Shown: positions 63,875 through 64,000 of the stretch, piece by piece
How positions within the stretch are numbered: the stretch's first letter is position 1
How the letters are laid out: each line of letters begins with the position of its first letter
NCBI GenBank assembly: GCA_003543135.1
Contig: DPJG01000027.1
Span: 62,001 to 126,000, forward strand
Length of the DNA stretch: 64,000 nt
Origin: Rheinheimera sp.
Lineage (GTDB): Bacteria > Pseudomonadota > Gammaproteobacteria > Enterobacterales > Alteromonadaceae
Direction of reading: 5' to 3'
Notes under the pieces: generated by a model
The model's input: the letters and a program-made list of their open reading frames with translations, nothing else
Told to the model about the DNA's origin: nothing
The model's database searches: none
Position numbers and translations under genes: made by a program

Positions 63875-64000
63875 ATGGGCTTTGATTTAGATGAGGACAT
63901 TTTACAGGATTTCCTAGTCGAAGCCGGCGAGATCCTCGAGCTGTTGCAGGAGCAGTTGGTCGAACTAGAAAATAACCCCGACGATGCCAGCTTATTAAAT
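63875..64000 (+). CDS. cheA: Chemotaxis histidine kinase CheA, 5' part (runs off the window)
   Basis: The first 42 codons are visible, starting MGFDLDEDILQDFLVEAGEI. This is the beginning of the HPt (P1) domain of CheA; the phospho-accepting His lies beyond the window. The ATG has AGAGGTG upstream and lies 15 bp after cheZ. Confidence 0.88.
   Translation, partial: MGFDLDEDILQDFLVEAGEILELLQEQLVELENNPDDASLLN

Noticed and set aside
1-64000. CRISPR arrays, insertion sequences, prophage or integrase genes
   Set aside because: No direct-repeat/spacer array, transposase or integrase reading frame was seen. The 20-bp repeat at 35479-35558 is too short and has no CRISPR character.

Overview
This window is one large flagellar and chemotaxis locus from a Gammaproteobacterium. 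It has the FlrA/FlrB/FlrC and FliA hierarchy, GG-N10-GC sigma-54 promoters, FlgO/FlgP/FlgT outer-ring proteins, FlhF/FlhG, and the order flhA-flhF-flhG-fliA-cheY-cheZ-cheA. This is the polar-flagellum arrangement of Vibrio, Pseudomonas and Alteromonadales relatives. Gene content suggests something near Rheinheimera or Alishewanella, but the sequence alone does not prove a genus.

Layout. 1-2.9 kb: FlgO end, tRNA-Arg, then flgT and flgP diverging from two sigma-54 promoters. 2.9-4.4 kb: flgN-flgM-flgA on the minus strand. 4.6-6.3 kb: cheV-cheR. 6.5-17.6 kb: flgBCDE, flgFGHIJ and flgKL (rod, hook, rings, junction). 17.6-24.3 kb: two paralogous flagellins, flaG, fliD, fliS and a FliT-like chaperone. 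24.3-29.1 kb: an AT-rich cassette of a Maf-type flagellin glycosyltransferase, a PseA/WbpG-like amidotransferase and HisF- and HisH-like partners. 29.1-37.9 kb: a nine-gene minus-strand operon that matches the GDP-sugar route to CMP-legionaminic acid. 38.1-38.9 kb: a short, divergent third flagellin. 39.0-43.3 kb: flrA and flrBC. 43.6-56.2 kb: fliEFGHIJKLMNOPQR. 56.2-62.7 kb: flhB, flhA, flhF, flhG, fliA. 62.7-64 kb: cheY, cheZ and the start of cheA.

How it works together. FlrA is expected to start the cascade by switching on flrBC. FlrC with sigma-54 would then drive the hook/basal-body promoters. Matching sigma-54 sites lie before flgT, flgP, flgB, flgF, flrB, fliE and flhA. FliA then drives late genes from sigma-28 sites before flgMN and both long flagellins. 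The sugar genes probably make an amidino-modified legionaminic acid that Maf attaches to flagellin.

Least ordinary parts: the 1.45-kb stretch between the long flagellins, with a 404-codon open frame and a large hairpin; relics of a lost flagellin upstream of the first; an inverted pattern of conservation between the two flagellins; the third flagellin without a sigma-28 site; an exact 20-bp periodic repeat at the legC/legG junction; and the coupled legionaminate and amidination modules. All assignments come from reading the sequence; no database search was run.
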